From Paraburkholderia sp. BL23I1N1 (GTDB lineage: Bacteria > Pseudomonadota > Gammaproteobacteria > Burkholderiales > Burkholderiaceae), in contig NZ_RAPV01000002.1 in NCBI RefSeq assembly GCF_003610295.1, forward strand, positions 558,001-622,000: a stretch of 64,000 bases of DNA. Direction: 5' to 3'. The notes below the pieces were generated by a model. That model was given only the letters and a program-made list of their open reading frames with translations. It was not told the origin of the DNA and searched no databases. This document shows positions 37,527-46,002 of this stretch, piece after piece. The position numbers and the translations under genes are program-made. Numbering within the stretch: the first letter of the stretch is position 1; each line of letters starts with the position of its first letter.

Positions 37527-38774
37527 CTATGCCGTAGTGCCTGGTGCAACGTAACTGGCCTCGCCGCTGAGCAGCGCCTGGATGATTCGCGCGTTCTTGT
37601 TGGCCAGCGCGACCGCGGTGCAGTTGTGCCCGCGTCGGGCAATCATCTGTTGTAGCCAGACGCTATGTGGATCGGTCTTGCCCTTCACATATCTCAGGAC
37701 TGCGCGGGCGCCGTGGATCAACAGCGTGCGCAGGTAGGTGTCCCCGCGCCGGCTGATCCCCTGCAATCGTGATTTACCGCCGGAGGAATACTGACGTGGC
37801 ACAAGACCGAGCCACGCTGCAAGATGCCGGCCATTCCGGAACTGCGTGGCATTGCCGACGGCGCCGACAATTGCCGTGGCGGTAATGGGGCCGATGCCCG
37901 GGACGGCGGCAATCTTCTTGCATAACGTGGAATGCTTCATGAACGTCTGGATCGACGTGTCGATGAGATGAATGCGATCTTCAATCGCAGTCAGGTGCTG
38001 CAGCAGTTCGGACAGCAGCGTCTGGCAGAAGGCGGTTAGTTCGTCGCCAGCCGTGCGCAGCAGTTCCGGGATCGCACACTTGAAGGCTTCCGGTGACCGG
38101 GAAATCGTGAAGCCGCGCTCTCCGAGCAGACCGCGCATCTGGTTGATCAGCGCGGTACGGTGGCGAATCAGGATGGCGCGCATGCGGTGCGCGGCCAGGA
38201 TATCCTGCTGCTCGACCGATTTGACGGTCACAAAGCGCATGGTAGGCCGGCTCGCGGCTTCCACAATCGCCTCTGCATCGTTGCGATCGTTCTTGTTGGT
38301 CTTGACGAACGGCGTCACGTACTGCGGGCTGATCAGGCGGACCTCGATGCCCAGCGACTGGAAACGTCGTGCCCAGTGGTGAGCGGTGCCGCACGCCTCC
38401 ATCACGACCACTCCGGGCGCGAGGGTGCGCACTGCTTCGAACAGCGACCCACGCGATACCTTCGCCCGGTGCACTGCTCTTCCGCGACGATCGGCCCCGT
38501 GGAGTTGGAATACCTGCTTGGCGAGATCAATGCCGAGAATATCGATTTCCATGATGAACCTCCATCCAGACGTCCGGTTGAGTCCGTTAGTGTCCCCCGA
38601 AGGGAGGCGTCGGGTCCATCTCAGTAAAATCTGGCGGTTGTCTCCCGGAGAGCCCCGTCCAGTAAGGCTTTCGCTTTTGCGTTCGTTACGCGACGCCTGA
38701 TCCTACAAGCCATTGAAAACGCAAGGATTTTCAGAGCAAAGCGCCAGATTTTGCACGAAAAGGACGAATACCCC
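37232..38774. repeat. Pair of perfect 23-bp inverted repeats around an IS110 gene
   Basis: The left arm at 37232-37254 begins GGGGTATTCGTCC and ends TTTCGTGCA; its exact reverse complement is at 38752-38774. The arms do not extend further. They lie 270 and 200 bp from the transposase gene, so they are not the IS110 ends, and may be terminal repeats of a small element that IS110 entered. Confidence 0.8.
37527..38552 (-). CDS. IS110 family transposase
   Basis: A 341-residue IS110 transposase. The N-terminal RuvC-like DEDD domain starts DILGIDLAKQVFQLHG and includes KTNKNDRNDAEAI; the C-terminal transposase_20 domain has AVPGIGPITATAIVGAVG and GRHLAAWLGLVPRQYSSGGK, which supplies the conserved serine in the S-G-G-K box. 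All key motifs are present, so it may be active. IS110 elements use a bridge RNA from their flanking non-coding ends, which here would lie within about 37255-37526 or 38553-38640. Confidence 0.93.
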   Translation of the reverse strand: MEIDILGIDLAKQVFQLHGADRRGRAVHRAKVSRGSLFEAVRTLAPGVVVMEACGTAHHWARRFQSLGIEVRLISPQYVTPFVKTNKNDRNDAEAIVEAASRPTMRFVTVKSVEQQDILAAHRMRAILIRHRTALINQMRGLLGERGFTISRSPEAFKCAIPELLRTAGDELTAFCQTLLSELLQHLTAIEDRIHLIDTSIQTFMKHSTLCKKIAAVPGIGPITATAIVGAVGNATQFRNGRHLAAWLGLVPRQYSSGGKSRLQGISRRGDTYLRTLLIHGARAVLRYVKGKTDPHSVWLQQMIARRGHNCTAVALANKNARIIQALLSGEASYVAPGTTA

Positions 38775-38863
38775 TCTACGGTCGCCCGGCGTCCCCTTCA
38801 ACCGTTGCCGCTCTCCTCAGACGAATGCTAAAGTCTGACGGACTCAGCCTTCAAGGGGAAATC
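38553..38863. other. Gap with IS110 non-coding end and right inverted-repeat arm
   Basis: About 310 bp, no gene. It holds the 5' non-coding end of the IS110 element, where a bridge RNA is expected in this family, then the repeat arm at 38752-38774. AAGGGGAAATC before 38864 is the ribosome site of the lysozyme. Confidence 0.45.
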
Positions 38864-39358
38864 ATGCCGAATGAATCAATGCGTCTGAGCCTTGCCGGAT
38901 GGGCGGATTTGCGGCGTCGAGAAGGTGCCGTGATGAACTACTACAACGACGTAGCAAATAACTGCGCCTACGGAGTCGGTACGCTTGCTCATTTGGGATT
39001 TTGCACCTCGGATGAACTTCAACGGCCCGTGTCAATCGCGCAGGTCAATGCGCAACTTGTCACAAAGGTCCGACTCACCGAGCAGATCGTTCGCCGCAAT
39101 GTGCGCGACCACGAACTCACACAGGCGCAGTTCGACGCACTGGTCAGCTTCGCCTACAACTCAGGGGAAGGCGGGTCGCGCGATACGTTTGCTGCCGCGA
39201 ATAGCGGTAACGACAGACTGGTCGCAAGCAACATGGCTCTCTGCGTGTACGTACATCCGCGCGACGCACAAGGTCACCGTCTGCCGCCACGTCGAGTGAA
39301 TGGACTCGTCAACCGCCGTCGTGAAGAGGCGGCGCCATTCGCTCAGGGGTTGAGATGA
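38864..39358 (+). CDS. GH24 (T4-type) lysozyme, possible secreted effector or phage endolysin
   Basis: A 164-residue phage-type lysozyme that would cut the glycan chains of peptidoglycan. The catalytic Glu is E20 in RRREGAVMNYYND, the Asp is D29, and both have the T4 spacing of nine. Six residues on, where T4 lysozyme has the third catalytic residue Thr26, there is Ala (A35 in ANNCAYGVGTLAH). There is no signal peptide, so release needs a holin, a type VI system or lysis. It overlaps the next gene by ATGA. ATG 38864 follows AAGGGG. Confidence 0.85.
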   Translation: MPNESMRLSLAGWADLRRREGAVMNYYNDVANNCAYGVGTLAHLGFCTSDELQRPVSIAQVNAQLVTKVRLTEQIVRRNVRDHELTQAQFDALVSFAYNSGEGGSRDTFAAANSGNDRLVASNMALCVYVHPRDAQGHRLPPRRVNGLVNRRREEAAPFAQGLR

Positions 39359-39780
39359 AAGTCGCTTTCCTCGCACTCGCATTCGCACTCGGGTGCTCGC
39401 CAGCAATGGCTGGCACCGTTGATCCCACCGACGTAATCTCGCGGCAGAGCGGGCTACCCGCGAGTGAGGTGCAAGGCATGCTCGCGAACTGCGATGCAAA
39501 TCAGACCAGCCTGAATTTCTGCGCGTGGCGCGACAGGGTTGTTGCCGAGCAGAAACTGCAGGACATCGTCGAGGACAGAGCCGCAAAGTCACCTGGCTGC
39601 AAAGCGCGCCTCGACAGCAAAATCGCTGCATGGAAGAAGCGACGCGACGCGAGTTGCAAAAAGTCCGCAGAGGCAGAAAACGGAGGCGGTTCGATCGTCC
39701 CGATGGAGATTGCCGCCTGCCAGGCTGCAGAGACCGACCGTATGGCGAAGGCGATCGCATCGGCACATCGGTGCAATTGA
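39355..39780 (+). CDS. Periplasmic LprI-like (DUF1311) putative lysozyme inhibitor / immunity protein
   Basis: A 141-residue exported protein: signal peptide MKVAFLALAFALGCSPAMA then GTVDPTD. The C-terminal half has cysteines and the pattern CAWRDRVVAEQKLQ ... CKARLDSKIAAWKKRRDASC ... CQAAETDRMAKAI, like LprI/DUF1311 proteins, some of which inhibit lysozymes. Being exported and translationally coupled to a lysozyme without a signal peptide suggests an effector-immunity pair in which the inhibitor protects the cell's own periplasm. Confidence 0.72.
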   Translation: MKVAFLALAFALGCSPAMAGTVDPTDVISRQSGLPASEVQGMLANCDANQTSLNFCAWRDRVVAEQKLQDIVEDRAAKSPGCKARLDSKIAAWKKRRDASCKKSAEAENGGGSIVPMEIAACQAAETDRMAKAIASAHRCN

Positions 39781-40026
39781 CCTACGTGCCGGCTAGTAGC
39801 TGACAACAAGGGATAGAACTCATCCATCGCCTCGCCTTTCAGTTGAGGCATCCGACTATCGACCGATTCAGGCGCGACATTTGCCAAGGTCGGTCGAGCG
39901 AAGCCCGCGGCCATTCGTCTCAGCTCGGCCACTTTCAGCCGTTCGATGTCAGCGCCTGGATTGGCGACAATCGATGTGGGGAACAAGTTGTTGAGGATGG
40001 GGCGGCGGCTCTATCGAATTGTTCCG
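39781..40026. other. Gap with possible gene remnant
   Basis: On the minus strand a frame reads VANPGADIERLKVAELRRMAAGF and SVDSRMPQLKGEAMDEFYPLL, which looks protein-like but has no start or partner. It may be the worn end of a lost gene. Confidence 0.35.
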
Positions 40027-40905
40027 CTACGCCCTTGATAATTTTCGCTGAACTTCCTGTAGCAAACTTGCCAAGGCGCTGACCTTGGGTTGCCGAGCGT
40101 CTTTGCGCCAGATCAGCAGAGTGCGGACGCTACGGTATTCGCCTTTCAGGCTATGCACTGACAACCTGGTTCGTTCGGTATAGGTGTCAAGGACCGCAGC
40201 GGGAATCAGTGCAACTCCCATACCTGCAATACAGCAGCCTAGAATCGCGTGATAAGAGCCGACCTCGACGACTCGCTGAGGAGCCACATTGTCACGCGCG
40301 CACCATGCTTCCAATCGCTGACGATGCGGACAATCTGGCTCGAAAGCCAGTAGCGTCCCCGTGCGCAGATCGCGAGCCGAGCGGATCGGCGGATGATCTT
40401 GGGGTCCAATAATCACAAGATCTTCGACATAGGCGAGCATGGTCTCCAGTCGCGTATCGGAAACCGGCTCGGCGACTAACGCGGCGTCCAGTTCACCCGA
40501 GAGAACGCGCGCGGTCAAAGGCCGCGGCGCGCCAGTTCGCAGTTCCACTGACAGATCGGGATAGCGCTCATACATCTGGCCGAGTAGTGATGGAAGGCGG
40601 ATGGCCGCGGTGCTTTCCATTGCCCCCAGGTTAAGTACACCACGCGGGACTTCATCGTGCATCGCTCCTCGCGCCTCTTCGGCAAGCGCCAGGAGACGCG
40701 TCGCGTAGTCGAGCAGAACCTTGCCTTGTGGCGATAGCTGAAAACGCTTGCCCTCACGTATGAAGAGCGACACATCGAGGTCGCCTTCCAGTTGCTGAAT
40801 GCGTGTGGTGATATTCGACGGCACTCTGTGCAGCAATGCTGCGGCGCGAGTGATGCCACCCGTGCGGGCGACAGCTTGAAATACACGCAGATCAGTCAGG
40901 TTCAT
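40027..40905 (-). CDS. LysR family transcriptional regulator
   Basis: A 292-residue regulator: N-terminal helix-turn-helix (MNLTDLRVFQAVARTGGITRAAALLHRVPSNITTRIQQLE) and LysR substrate domain with SGELDAALVAEPV, VVEVGSYHAILGCCIAGMGVALIPAAVL. It resembles the GltR/YraQ-type branch that often sits next to small oxidoreductases. Divergent from the antibiotic-biosynthesis-monooxygenase gene across 118 bp of AT-rich DNA. Confidence 0.92.
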   Translation of the reverse strand: MNLTDLRVFQAVARTGGITRAAALLHRVPSNITTRIQQLEGDLDVSLFIREGKRFQLSPQGKVLLDYATRLLALAEEARGAMHDEVPRGVLNLGAMESTAAIRLPSLLGQMYERYPDLSVELRTGAPRPLTARVLSGELDAALVAEPVSDTRLETMLAYVEDLVIIGPQDHPPIRSARDLRTGTLLAFEPDCPHRQRLEAWCARDNVAPQRVVEVGSYHAILGCCIAGMGVALIPAAVLDTYTERTRLSVHSLKGEYRSVRTLLIWRKDARQPKVSALASLLQEVQRKLSRA

Positions 40906-41023
40906 TTTCTTGAAACGAGAAAATAATGTTCATATTTATTCATTTTACATGAAGAAGTGATGAACTTAGACTCCGCAATGCCAGCTGCAATGTCGCACGC
41001 GTGGCCTTGTGAAGGAAGTGAAA

Positions 41024-41353
41024 ATGATCGTGACTGTCTTCAGGTCCAGGCTGAATCCTGAGGCTCAAGATGAGTACAAACAGTGGGCGTCCCGGATGAG
41101 CACGCTGGCCGCTGACATACCCGGCTACATCTCACACAAGGGCTTCGTTGCCGAGGATGGTGAGCGCGTGACCATCGTGGAGTTCGAGTCTGAGGAGGGA
41201 ATGCGTGCCTGGGCAACGCATCCGGAGCACGTGGCTGCAAAGAAGAAGGGGCGTAGCATCTTTTTTACAGAATTCAGAGTGCAGGTCTGCAACGTCGTGC
41301 GCGACACAGCCGACCATTGGTCGCGCACGGCAGGGGCGCGGAGGATATTATGA
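41024..41353 (+). CDS. Antibiotic biosynthesis monooxygenase (ABM) domain protein
   Basis: A 109-residue ferredoxin-like dimeric alpha/beta-barrel protein: MIVTVFRSRLNPEAQDEYKQWASRMSTLAADIPGYISHKGF, then VTIVEFESEEGMRAWATHPEH, the ABM pattern with a conserved histidine late in the chain. Members oxidise quinols or break down heme; others are of unknown use. GGAAG before ATG 41024 decides against a GTG 15 bp upstream. Presumed target of the divergent LysR regulator. Confidence 0.87.
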   Translation: MIVTVFRSRLNPEAQDEYKQWASRMSTLAADIPGYISHKGFVAEDGERVTIVEFESEEGMRAWATHPEHVAAKKKGRSIFFTEFRVQVCNVVRDTADHWSRTAGARRIL

Positions 41354-41515
41354 TGTGAGGCGATATACCCCGGTGCTCTGGATGTCCGTTGCCGGCAGAC
41401 ACGAGAGACGGTTGTGGGTCGTCAGTTGCCATCTGGCGAATGCGCCACACCGGGTCGACCTGAGGCAAGACCGGGGCCGCTGCGAGCACGTCGTATAGTG
41501 TGAGAGATGCGATTA

Positions 41516-41539
41516 GACTGATAAACTTTATTATCAGTC
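41516..41539. repeat. Palindrome upstream of the DUF3701 integrase
   Basis: GACTGATAA at 41516-41524 and TTATCAGTC at 41531-41539: perfect 9-bp arms around six bases, 30 bp before the integrase start. It may be a recombinase or operator site. Confidence 0.55.
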
Positions 41540-41569
41540 CATCTTTGTTTTTCATCTAAACCGGCGATC

Positions 41570-43249
41570 ATGAAAACGCGTGAGACCGAACCCACCTCCT
41601 TCCCCGACGACGCCGAGCTGGCCGCGCTGCGTGCCTGGTACGCCGGGCTCGACGCTCGAGCAGCCGTCGCCCGCTATCTGGGCGACCGGAAGGCGCCAGG
41701 AGCATCCGCGCGCGGCATGCTCGGCCGCATCCGGCGCACCTTGGCTGCGTTCGCGACGAGCCGTCACCGAGCCGATTTGGCCGAAACATTCGGCGGGCGA
41801 TCCGCCGTGTCGGCCGACACCGTCGCGCACGCGGTCGAAACGTTGCGCAGACTGCCAGCACCGGTGCCGCACATCGCCGACGAGGTCGATCAATGGTTGC
41901 CAACGCGCGCTGTGGCCGCGCTGCGGGCGCATGGTATCCGGACGCTGGCCGAGCTAACCGTGCGCATTCCACGCCGGCGCCGCTGGTGGACGGCGATCGC
42001 CGGGCTCGGCGTCGCCAGCGCACGCCGCGTGGAGGCGTTCGTTGCCGCCCATCCGGCGCTGACCGAACGGGCGCGGGCGTTGATCGTCGCAGCACCGCCC
42101 GGGAACATCGTGCCGTGGGAGCAGTTGCGGGTACCGCACGAAGTCGACGGGTCGCATGGACAGTTCCGCGCACCGCGGGCCGCCTGCCTGCTGAATGCGT
42201 CCAACGACTACGAGGCGATTCGATCCTGGCTGTCGCTGCATGAATCGGCCACCACGCAGCGCGCCTACCGCAAGGAAGCGGAGCGCCTGATCCTATGGGC
42301 CATCGTCGAGCGAGGCCGAGCGCTGTCGTCACTCACCACTGACGACGCGATCGCGTACCGGGCATTCCTGCGACGGCCCACGCCGCGCGAGCGTTGGGTC
42401 GGGCCGTCGCGGCCACGGCACAGTGTGGAATGGCGACCGTTCATCGGCGCGCTCTCGCCCCGATCGGCAGCGTACGCGCTGAATGTGCTGTCGGCGCTGT
42501 TCCGCTGGCTGGTTGAGCAGCGCTACGTGCTGGCGAATCCGTTCGCCGGCGTCAAGGTCAAGAGCCACGCGCCGCGCGCGGGATTGGACGTGTCGCGCGG
42601 CTTCTCCGAGGGCGAGTGGCTACTGATCCGCACCGTTGCCGATGGCCTCGAATGGTCATACGGCTCGAGTGTGCCGGCCGCTCAGCGCGTGCGGTTTCTG
42701 CTGGACTTTGGCTATGCAACGGGCCTGCGCGCCGGCGAGCTGGTTGGCGCGACGCTCGCCGACATCCGGCGGGATGAGCACGGCGATCACTGGCTGCACG
42801 TGCTCGGTAAGGGTGGCAAGCGAGGTAAGGTGGCGTTGCCACCGCTTGCGCGAACGGCGCTCGACCAGTATCTCGTGCAACGGGGCCTGCCAGTCACGCC
42901 CGCGCGCTGGAACCCGGCGACGCCGCTTGTCGCAAACCTCGAGGAGGACGGCGCCGGCATCGAAAGCACGCGGCTTTGGCGCGTGCTGAGACGGTTCTTC
43001 GTGCTGGTGGCCGATGCGATTCAGGACGAGCGGCCCGCGACGGCCGAGAAGCTGCGCCGCGCGAGTCCGCATTGGATGCGCCACACGCACGCCTCGCACG
43101 CGCTCGCGCGGGGTGCCGAACTGATTATGGTGCGCGACAATCTGCGCCATTCGTCGATCTCGACGACGTCTACCTATCTGCATAGCGACGAGGTGCAGCG
43201 AGCGCGGCAGTTCGACCAGGCGTTTGCCGCACGGGTCTTCAAGCAATAG
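41570..43249 (+). CDS. Tyrosine site-specific integrase with DUF3701 N-terminal domain
   Basis: A 559-residue recombinase. Residues 1-100 are the DUF3701-type region (ELAALRAWYAGLDARAAVARYLGDR), residues 110-165 a helix-hairpin-helix-like segment, 205-330 a SAM-like core-binding domain, and 370-545 the catalytic domain with R387 (TGLRAGEL), H501-x-x-R504 (HWMRH), H527 and nucleophile Y536 (TSTYLHSD). All catalytic residues are present. This type occurs on Burkholderiaceae plasmids and islands; its attachment site is unknown. Confidence 0.9.
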   Translation: MKTRETEPTSFPDDAELAALRAWYAGLDARAAVARYLGDRKAPGASARGMLGRIRRTLAAFATSRHRADLAETFGGRSAVSADTVAHAVETLRRLPAPVPHIADEVDQWLPTRAVAALRAHGIRTLAELTVRIPRRRRWWTAIAGLGVASARRVEAFVAAHPALTERARALIVAAPPGNIVPWEQLRVPHEVDGSHGQFRAPRAACLLNASNDYEAIRSWLSLHESATTQRAYRKEAERLILWAIVERGRALSSLTTDDAIAYRAFLRRPTPRERWVGPSRPRHSVEWRPFIGALSPRSAAYALNVLSALFRWLVEQRYVLANPFAGVKVKSHAPRAGLDVSRGFSEGEWLLIRTVADGLEWSYGSSVPAAQRVRFLLDFGYATGLRAGELVGATLADIRRDEHGDHWLHVLGKGGKRGKVALPPLARTALDQYLVQRGLPVTPARWNPATPLVANLEEDGAGIESTRLWRVLRRFFVLVADAIQDERPATAEKLRRASPHWMRHTHASHALARGAELIMVRDNLRHSSISTTSTYLHSDEVQRARQFDQAFAARVFKQ

Positions 43250-43286
43250 GCCGTTTATACCGACTCCCGCATAAGCACGCGAATTT

Positions 43287-43307
43287 TCATAACTGCGCGA
43301 CTTATGA
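43287..43307. repeat. Inverted repeat just after the integrase, possible recombination core site
   Basis: TCATAA at 43287-43292 and TTATGA at 43302-43307 flank nine bases, CTGCGCGAC. This is the layout of a tyrosine-recombinase core: two short inverted arms and a 6-9 bp crossover. Confidence 0.45.
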
Positions 43308-43403
43308 TAGGAATTTACGCTTTTAGGCACAGTTCCCGGTTATGCCCAGCTCGTCGACCGGTGTCCGCCAGCTTTGGATCGCCGGCGACGAGACTGTAGA
43401 TAG

Positions 43404-43652
43404 TCAGAGCTGTTGCAGGAAGGCGAGCACGCTATCGGAAGGCTTGAACCGGAACGAGGCGGCTTCCGCTGGTGCCAGTTTCTCGAGTGCCCGCTGCTTC
43501 GTCGCCATATCAGCGTCGATGTAGACGTGAGTCGTTTCGATGCTCTCGTGCCCGAGCCAGAGAGCGATGAGACTGATGTCGACGCCCGATTGCGCTGCAG
43601 CGCATAAGCGCTTACCTTGTCCGCTCCCCTCATCGGCGGCATTCGTCTTCAC
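43404..43652 (-). pseudogene. Tyrosine recombinase C-terminal remnant
   Basis: The last about 60 codons read SGVDISLIALWLGHESIETTHVY and DADMATKQRALEKL, with the final His and Tyr of the tyrosine-recombinase active site. The part before them (NAADEGSGQGKRLCAAAQ) is unrelated, so the N-terminal two thirds, including the catalytic Arg, have been lost. Confidence 0.75.
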
Positions 43653-43876
43653 CTGAAACCTTTCAAAGAAATAACATGAAGGCCTGCCGGTAACGCTAAT
43701 TTACGCGTTAACGATAATTAGTATGAAGAATACATTCTCGCTGCCGTTAACTGAATACATGAAGCATTTGTCGCATCCCCGGCCGGCCAGGTCTGGATGC
43801 TGACTTTCCGGCGACGCGCGAGCGTTGCTGGATCCATCTTTCGGTTCCGGTTTTTTTCAGGTCGACGAAGCGAGCT
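43653..43876. other. Gap at the right end of the accessory region
   Basis: Lower GC around 43680-43740, with TAACGATAATTAGTATG-like sequence. The promoter of the chemoreceptor probably lies here; no clear elements were picked. Confidence 0.4.
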
Positions 43877-45622
43877 ATGAATATCGGCAATATGAAACTG
43901 GGCGCCAAGCTAATCAGCGCCTTTATCCTGGTAGCGGCCATCAGTGCCATCGTCAGCGTGGTCGGTGTGCGCAACATGGCGCAGATCAGCGCAAACGCAG
44001 ACAGGACCTATCGATTGGATCTCGTGGGGCTTAACCTGATTCAGCAGGCGAACGCCGATGTGCTGAGGGCCGGCACCTATCTACGCAACGCCATTCTGGC
44101 TTCCACCGCCGAGCAGCGGACTGCCTCTCTGGCCCAGGCTGGAAAAGCCCTGGCCTCGGCGCGCGAACATCTCGATCAGGCTGAGCCCCTCGTCTACACC
44201 GAGAAAGGGAAGGCCACCTTCGCCGATCTCGATCAGAGCTGGCACGATTACCTACAGGCCTTCGATGAAATGAAAGGCAGGATCAACGCCGCTGGGCTAC
44301 AGGATCAAGGCAGCCTGACCAGCTATCTGCTGGGCGAATACCACGAGAAGGGTTTCAAGACCTTGGTCCTGATGGGCACCCTGGTTGATGTGAAACAGGG
44401 CGACGCACAAACGACGGCCGGATCTAACGATACGGTGTACGTCGAAGGCCGCAATCTGATGCTTGTTCTGGTGGTCTTTTCTGTGGCGATCGGTTTGGGA
44501 ATCGGCGTCTGGATGGCGCGTAGTCTGACGCGGCAACTGGGAACCGAGCCGGCGACAGCCGCCAACCTGGCCAGAAGCGTGGCAGCCGGCGATCTCGGCG
44601 TAAGCATCGACCTCCGGCCCGGCGACACGACCAGCCTCATGGCATCGCTGAAGGCGATGCGCGATGCCCTGTCGCAGGTCGTGGCGGAAGTTCGCGAGAA
44701 CGCCGAAGGGGTGGCGACCGCGAGTGCGCAGATCGCGCAAGGGAATCTGGATCTGTCGAGCCGCACAGAGGAGCAGGCAGCATCACTCGAAGAAACCGCC
44801 TCGAGCATCGAACAACTGACGGCCGCTGTCCGTCACAACACGGACAACGCGAAGCAGGCGGCAACGCTCGCCGGCACCGCATCCGGCATCGCACAGCAGG
44901 GCGGCGAGGTCGTCGGGCGGGTGGTCGAGACAATGCGCGAGATCTTCACCAGTTCAACCAAAATGTCCGAGATCATCAGCGTGATCGAGGGTATTGCCTT
45001 CCAGACCAACATCCTCGCGCTCAACGCGGCGGTCGAGGCGGCTCGTGCCGGCGAACAGGGGCGGGGATTCGCTGTCGTTGCCGGTGAAGTCCGCGCGCTC
45101 GCGCAGCGCAGTGCCAGTGCCGCAAAGGAAATCAAGGACTTGATTGCCGATTCAGTCGACCGGGTGGAGGTGGGCTCGACGCTTGTCGAGCAGGCGGGCG
45201 GCACGATCAATGAGATCGTCGCGTCGGTGAAGCGTGTCACCGACATCGTGGGTGAAATCTCGTCCGCGTCGCAAGAGCAGAGCTCCGGCATCGAGCAGGT
45301 CAACCAGGCCGTCAATCAGATGGACCAGGTAACCCAGCAGAATGCCGCGCTGGTGGAAGAAGCTTCGGCGGCGGCTCAGTCGATGGCGCAGCAGGCGCAG
45401 GGCCTGCGTGCAGCGGTAGCCTTCTTCAAGGTCGACGGCAGGCGAGTATCGGTGTCACCGGCGAACACACCTCGGAAGGAATCACGTCGGGCGCCGCCGA
45501 AAATTCACGCGTCGTCCCCCGCGAAGTTGGCAAATCCCACGACGACGCCACGCCTTACAACTGGCGGTAGCACCGTGGTTGCGACCAGCGCCAGTGAGTC
45601 CCCCGACTGGCAGACATTCTGA
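43877..45622 (+). CDS. Methyl-accepting chemotaxis protein with CheR/CheB tether
   Basis: A 581-residue receptor. First membrane segment near residues 8-30, a periplasmic four-helix-bundle-type sensor domain (about 35-195), second segment near 198-218, HAMP (about 219-270), then the signalling domain with the hairpin tip [20 protein letters not shown] and [20 protein letters not shown]. The methylation helices are present. The chain ends in DWQTF, a W-x-x-F pentapeptide of the kind that binds CheR and CheB, after a Pro/Ser/Thr-rich linker. Ligand unknown. Confidence 0.93.
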   Translation: MNIGNMKLGAKLISAFILVAAISAIVSVVGVRNMAQISANADRTYRLDLVGLNLIQQANADVLRAGTYLRNAILASTAEQRTASLAQAGKALASAREHLDQAEPLVYTEKGKATFADLDQSWHDYLQAFDEMKGRINAAGLQDQGSLTSYLLGEYHEKGFKTLVLMGTLVDVKQGDAQTTAGSNDTVYVEGRNLMLVLVVFSVAIGLGIGVWMARSLTRQLGTEPATAANLARSVAAGDLGVSIDLRPGDTTSLMASLKAMRDALSQVVAEVRENAEGVATASAQIAQGNLDLSSRTEEQAASLEETASSIEQLTAAVRHNTDNAKQAATLAGTASGIAQQGGEVVGRVVETMREIFTSSTKMSEIISVIEGIAFQTNILALNAAVEAARAGEQGRGFAVVAGEVRALAQRSASAAKEIKDLIADSVDRVEVGSTLVEQAGGTINEIVASVKRVTDIVGEISSASQEQSSGIEQVNQAVNQMDQVTQQNAALVEEASAAAQSMAQQAQGLRAAVAFFKVDGRRVSVSPANTPRKESRRAPPKIHASSPAKLANPTTTPRLTTGGSTVVATSASESPDWQTF

Positions 45623-46002
45623 ACGCGTCTGGGCATTCAGGCCGGACGACAACCTGTAGCAGAACGGACCGAGATTCGCCGCGATCCACGCGTGTCGTAT
45701 GGTGCGATAGCACCTCGCAGCGCAAGCCCCAGCCAATGAGGCAATGCCCGCGAGCAACGTTGTAGCCGGGAAAGAGTACTCACGGATGGAGACACGGGCC
45801 CGTTTCAGGCGGGCTCGACGAAGCAGCACGAGACGCGACTGCAGCCGGTGTGCAGCGCGTTCAGGGCCGTCTCGCTGTCTCCACATACGGGCGTTGTGCC
45901 GCCGGCTTCGTCACGTTGCTCTTTCGAGGGCCACGCGCGACGTCCGGATGAGGGATAGCGAGATCCGATTATTGGTTTCTACTCGGATCGTACTCAAAAA
46001 AC
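45623..46002. other. Intergenic region
   Basis: 380 bp between a chemoreceptor and the TPP enzyme. No gene, repeat or clear promoter is seen. Confidence 0.4.
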
